The translations under genes and the position numbers were made by a program. Shown in pieces: positions 28,921-33,500 of a stretch of DNA of 33,500 bases; positions within the stretch are counted from its first letter, which is position 1, and every line of letters begins with the position of its first letter. Location of the stretch: contig NC_135554.1 of the NCBI RefSeq assembly GCF_964340395.1, positions 17,183,092 through 17,216,591 on the forward strand, in the 5' to 3' direction. A model generated the notes under the pieces. That model searched no databases and had not been told where the DNA came from. It saw nothing but the letters and a program-made list of their open reading frames with translations. The stretch is from Glandiceps talaboti. Its lineage: Eukaryota; Hemichordata; Enteropneusta; Spengelidae.

Positions 28921-31900
28921 CACACCATAGGCTTTGGTGAACAAATACGTCTGGTGAACAAGACCCATGAATATATACCCAATAATGGTTGAAACAAAGA
29001 ATACATCCAGGTAATGAGGTACAAAAGATGTACTGTCTAATTCATGTCACCAAGTCAGTGTACATACGCCACTCCTCACCACCAATTGCAACTTGTGTGT
29101 GATATGATCATTATGAAGTAAACTGGTTACATCGCATATTACAAAGCATTGAAAAGTCACAAAGTAGAGAGTTTAGTAGTACATAATCCCATGGTACACA
29201 GGAAATCTACTTAAACTTGAATTACACCATGTTGCTAATAATGAATATTTTCACACCTTACTTTAAACTTGAATTACTTGGTGTTAATGTATGTATATTA
29301 TTTAGAGAGTTGGTGTGAAGTCTGACAATTATACCAAATAATGGCATAGTATATATTAATTAGCTCTGAGGCAGCTTGACATAATTTAATACAGTTGATC
29401 CGATTATAATACCAAGAATAAGCATGTGATGATGACTATCCAAAGAGTAGCATGCCAACTATTTAAAGGAGGTGTTAGGGATTCTGAATAGTTTTAAATG
29501 CTGGGTTTTTCATGTGAAATCTTAGATTTGGACTTTGGATTTGGAGTTCATGAGGAATAGTAAATCGAGTCTCCTTCCCAGTAAAAAGCTGTTTTGCGAG
29601 TCTTTGCTATGTGCTGTGAGATTATACAAAGTTATGTGGGTTATACTTCCATGTTTATGCCCTTTAGCTGTCAAAATGTTGTCTCAGTGTTTGACATGTG
29701 CAGGATTAACAGTCCTCTACCGCAGCTAATATTAAAGTTTGTACAGCGGATGATAACCAGCTCCTTGTATATTATGTGTTGCTGCCGAAGTCTTACCAGT
29801 AATGAATAGTGTAAGACAAAGGGGATTTAGAAGGTGTGAATTGGGTTGACCGCGTTGTAGCTCAAGTAAACCAATCCAGCAAGCAAAGTCATAAACCGTA
29901 TGTCTGAACTCACACCACTCTTGGAGTAATTATGTCGTGGTCTGAGGTCTGAGCATGGAAGTGCAAGGGGAGTCTCCATGGTCTGAAGAGGATATGCAAG
30001 AGTTCGGCCCAGACCAATGAAAAATAGTTTGCCAAAATTACGGAGAGAACACTTAATAACGGAGAAAAAAGTTGGAATGAGTATCCCAAAATAAGTCACA
30101 CTATTGCACCATGGATGTAGTAGTGACTGCACATTTAAAAGAAATGGTAAACATTTACAGGCTGTAACAAACGAAATGTTGCCCATGTATGGCTTATTTG
30201 TGCATGATATGTGTGTCCCCATCTGAACGTGTACAACATTATCACAACTGGCAAGGGGCGACACAGTGTGTACTTTTTCCTAATCTAGTCTAGTCTAGCA
30301 AGGGTGAGATGGACTAAACCTGCCATCCTGCATAGGGACTCGAAAAGGAAGAATAGTCAATTTTGTTATCGTGATTTTCCGGATTTCTAATATTATTTTC
30401 TCTATTTTTCAAAGAAAGTTTTAAAATAGTGTTTCCTCTCGAATTGTTTTCCCCTATTTTCTACTGTTATCTCTGTCTTATCAGAGTTTACCAGCTTTGC
30501 ATTAATTAGTCATGTTAGTAGAGTGCTAATCCAAGATCAAACTCACAGGCTAATTACCCAATTAACATATTGCGCAGAGTGTAAACATATACTGATCCGA
30601 CTAATGGGAATCAGTCAAAAAATCGATCGCTTGATTGATCAATCACTCAATCTATCAATTACATGTTTGTTGCCCGCTGTGCTCTAACCCCACATCTTCA
30701 TCTTCAGATTCAAGGTATAGTTTCTCTGGACTACTACGAGAGCTGAAGCGGTAGAAGGATTGTTTGGCCATTGGGGGCGCTAAACAGATAATTATCATCC
30801 AGGAACACCATGACCCACTAGTTTGCAATGCAAGTTTGGCAATGGGTATGTCTTTATTATCCCATGTTTATAGTGTTTTTTTTCCGGTAAGTAGCCAATA
30901 TCTTTAGAATGCAAACTTCAAACTTTATATAATTTGGTACACACACCAACCATAACAAAATTGTGATGTCTAATTTGCATAGGCAATATCTTTACAATTC
31001 AGATCGTAGTCATTTAAAGCTTGTTGATGTAACTTATAACCTGAATCTGTTATCACTGTTATTACTGAAGGCATGAAAGTTTTCGAAAGGTGGTTAGAAG
31101 TGTGAAATGAAGTTCAGCAATTGCATTGATGCCAGACCCCTCCCCCTAAATGAAAGAGGCTCTGTTTATTGAGCTTGTGTGACATTGTGTGACATTGTGC
31201 GATAGTCTCTGAGAGATCCGAAAAGACTCAAAACACACACAGATTTAAGTAAAATGTATCTAATTTAATGGAAATCAATATGTTAATATAGAAGTTGGCA
31301 GTGAGAAATAAAATATGTACAAAAACAGATCATAATTCATATTTCAATATCTGTATAATACCAGCATGGGGTGTGATTGAAGACATACGGTTCATGTAGA
31401 AAGTATGTCAGTAATCTGTGTTGGCCATTATTTATCATTTCTTTGAAAAGCTTTTACTCCTGGGTGTGTGGATTGGTAAATTCATATAACATCACCAAGA
31501 TGAACGTTAACATTTACATTTGCTGCATAGCTGTAGACAACTTTTACGTCTACACACACAAGAAACCAGAGGTGCATCAACGACTGTAGTTGACTGTACA
31601 GCACTACCCTATTCAGTTTTTTTATGTCTTTGATGGTGACAACAGCATTACATCAAGTAATAAATTTCACCTCTATTGATGTAGAAATCCGAAAAAAAAC
31701 ACAATACAGATGTAATGAAGTATTTCACAGTATGCATGCATCAATTATTTTAAATGTACTTTGCTCCTGTTTTTTTTTCTCTTTTTAATTTTAATTCATG
31801 TTCTTTTCTATGGTTGTTATGCTAAAGTAATACAATATGGACAGTACAGTCCATAATACAATATGGACTGTACGATATCAAAGGGGACAGAGACTTACAT
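28921..31900. other. About 3 kb with no recognisable gene
   Basis: A 145-codon minus-strand frame (30264-29827) and smaller frames near 29.5-29.8 kb and 31.4-31.6 kb have no family likeness. A weak inverse relative of the 4080-4320 repeat lies near 30900-31030. The rest is unstructured by eye. Confidence 0.6.
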
Positions 31901-31909
31901 TCAAGTACC

Positions 31910-32239
31910 TAGACTCTCTTACTAGTCCTCAGGAGCACCGCTAAATGGGCTGTTTTGTATGTACCAATATCTGCGCATTAATTGTACTCGAATATCCTTG
32001 TACTATTGGCCTCATCGACTACATAGGGCTAATAATATTGACATGTTGCTGCGATGCTCCAGGCCATTTTATTGTGATCCCCCGAGACATCGCAGTAACA
32101 CGTCAATGAATAATTAGCCTTATGTAGTCAATGAGAGCCCACAGTATGAGGATATTTGAGTACATAATTATGCCTAGATATCGGTACTTACAAAAACAGC
32201 CCTTTTAGTGATGCTCCTAAGGACTGGTGAGAGAGTCTA
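31910..32239. mobile_element. 330-bp long-TIR element with 9-bp target duplication (Mutator-like MITE)
   Basis: The left arm 31910-32056 and right arm 32088-32239 pair as inverted repeats across a 31-base loop, so the element is nearly all arm. Tips are TAGACTCTCTTACTAGTCCT on the left and TAGACTCTCTCACCAGTCCT on the complementary strand at the right. TCAAGTACC flanks both ends exactly (31901-31909 and 32240-32248). No coding capacity. Arms have diverged by substitutions and indels, so it is older than the 18580-19389 element or freer to drift. Confidence 0.9.
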
Positions 32240-32442
32240 TCAAGTACCTATGATATTTTTTATTTTATAGGGAGATGAAAAAATGATTAAAACATGTATA
32301 TTTTTCAAAACCGTAAGATTTTTAGCTGCCAGAGTTAATTAAATTAGTAACTACTACAGTTTATGAATTAGAGCACTCTATGAGTGACAATAAAAGTTTG
32401 ACTGCCACAACTTCAAAATTATTTTACATTGGTGGGTTTCTT

Positions 32443-33126
<684 letters not shown>

Positions 33127-33262
33127 GTACAACCCATAACACCAAAGTAAAGCATTTCTGTATGTACCACAATCATATATAGCATCTATATCAAGTACAA
33201 CCCATAACACCAAAGTAAAGCATTTCTGTATGTACCACAATCATATATAGCATCTATATCAA
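33127..33262. repeat. Perfect tandem duplication of 68 bp
   Basis: The unit starting GTACAACCCATAACACCAAA and ending GCATCTATATCAA occurs twice with no difference (33127-33194 and 33195-33262). Confidence 0.96.
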
Positions 33263-33500
33263 GTGTAAAAGTATACCGTTTCATTCACTAATTTACCACA
33301 TCAGAAAGACAGGGCTTGTAAATAAACCAATTGAAAGAGTAAACTTTTACACCTGATATGAATGGTATAAACAAGTGTGGCACATAGAAAAAGTGCTTTA
33401 CTTCAGTGTTACTTGTTGTATTTGGTACAGATAGAATGTAACACTCATAGACATGGTTCATGTGTTATGTCAAGATATTGTTTTTGAGTAACATCTCAGA

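Noticed and set aside
29827-30264. 145-codon minus-strand frame
   Set aside because: No recognisable family, no paired splice sites or promoter features, and overlapping frames of no better quality. Chance is the simplest explanation.

Overview
This window is intron-rich, AT-rich animal nuclear DNA. It carries no rRNA, CRISPR array or operon. The one gene I can identify confidently is the 5' half of ovoA (5-histidylcysteine sulfoxide synthase, the first enzyme of ovothiol synthesis), on the minus strand. Ovothiol synthesis is known from many marine invertebrates and is missing from mammals. Together with the many retroelement 3' tails and foldback elements, this points to a marine invertebrate (for example an echinoderm, hemichordate, cephalochordate or lophotrochozoan); I cannot place it more precisely.

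Layout. Seven ovoA coding exons run right to left at 14145-14032, 13792-13728, 11630-11518, 7308-7240, 4821-4681, 3538-3412 and 139-22. All splice sites are GT/AG, the phases agree at every junction, and together they give about 236 residues: the whole DinB-like iron-binding domain and the start of the FGE-sulfatase-like catalytic domain. The rest of the catalytic domain and the expected methyltransferase domain lie beyond position 1. Upstream noncoding exons may lie at 25055-24936 and ending at 25438, inside a CpG-richer patch. If so, nearly everything from 14146 to 24935 is a first intron of about 10.8 kb.

Introns and flanks are packed with repeats. The 7239-4822 intron is mostly a higher-order minisatellite (120-bp units made of 34+46+40 bp monomers). 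A 5'-truncated LINE (about 14160-14846) ends within about 14 bases of an ovoA splice acceptor. Two long-inverted-repeat elements (18580-19389 and 31910-32239) have perfect 9-bp target duplications. Further foldback elements lie at 12596-13000, 13063-13274, 22449-22804 and 23024-23324. A large tail-to-tail inverted structure at about 27049-27745 contains perfect arms of about 128 bp plus arm-specific microsatellites. Other LINE 3' ends lie at 271-415, 3761-3906 and 23895-24203.

From 25.6 kb to the right end I find no convincing protein-coding gene. There are repeats, one CpG-rich patch near 28.2-28.3 kb, and long stretches with nothing recognisable.
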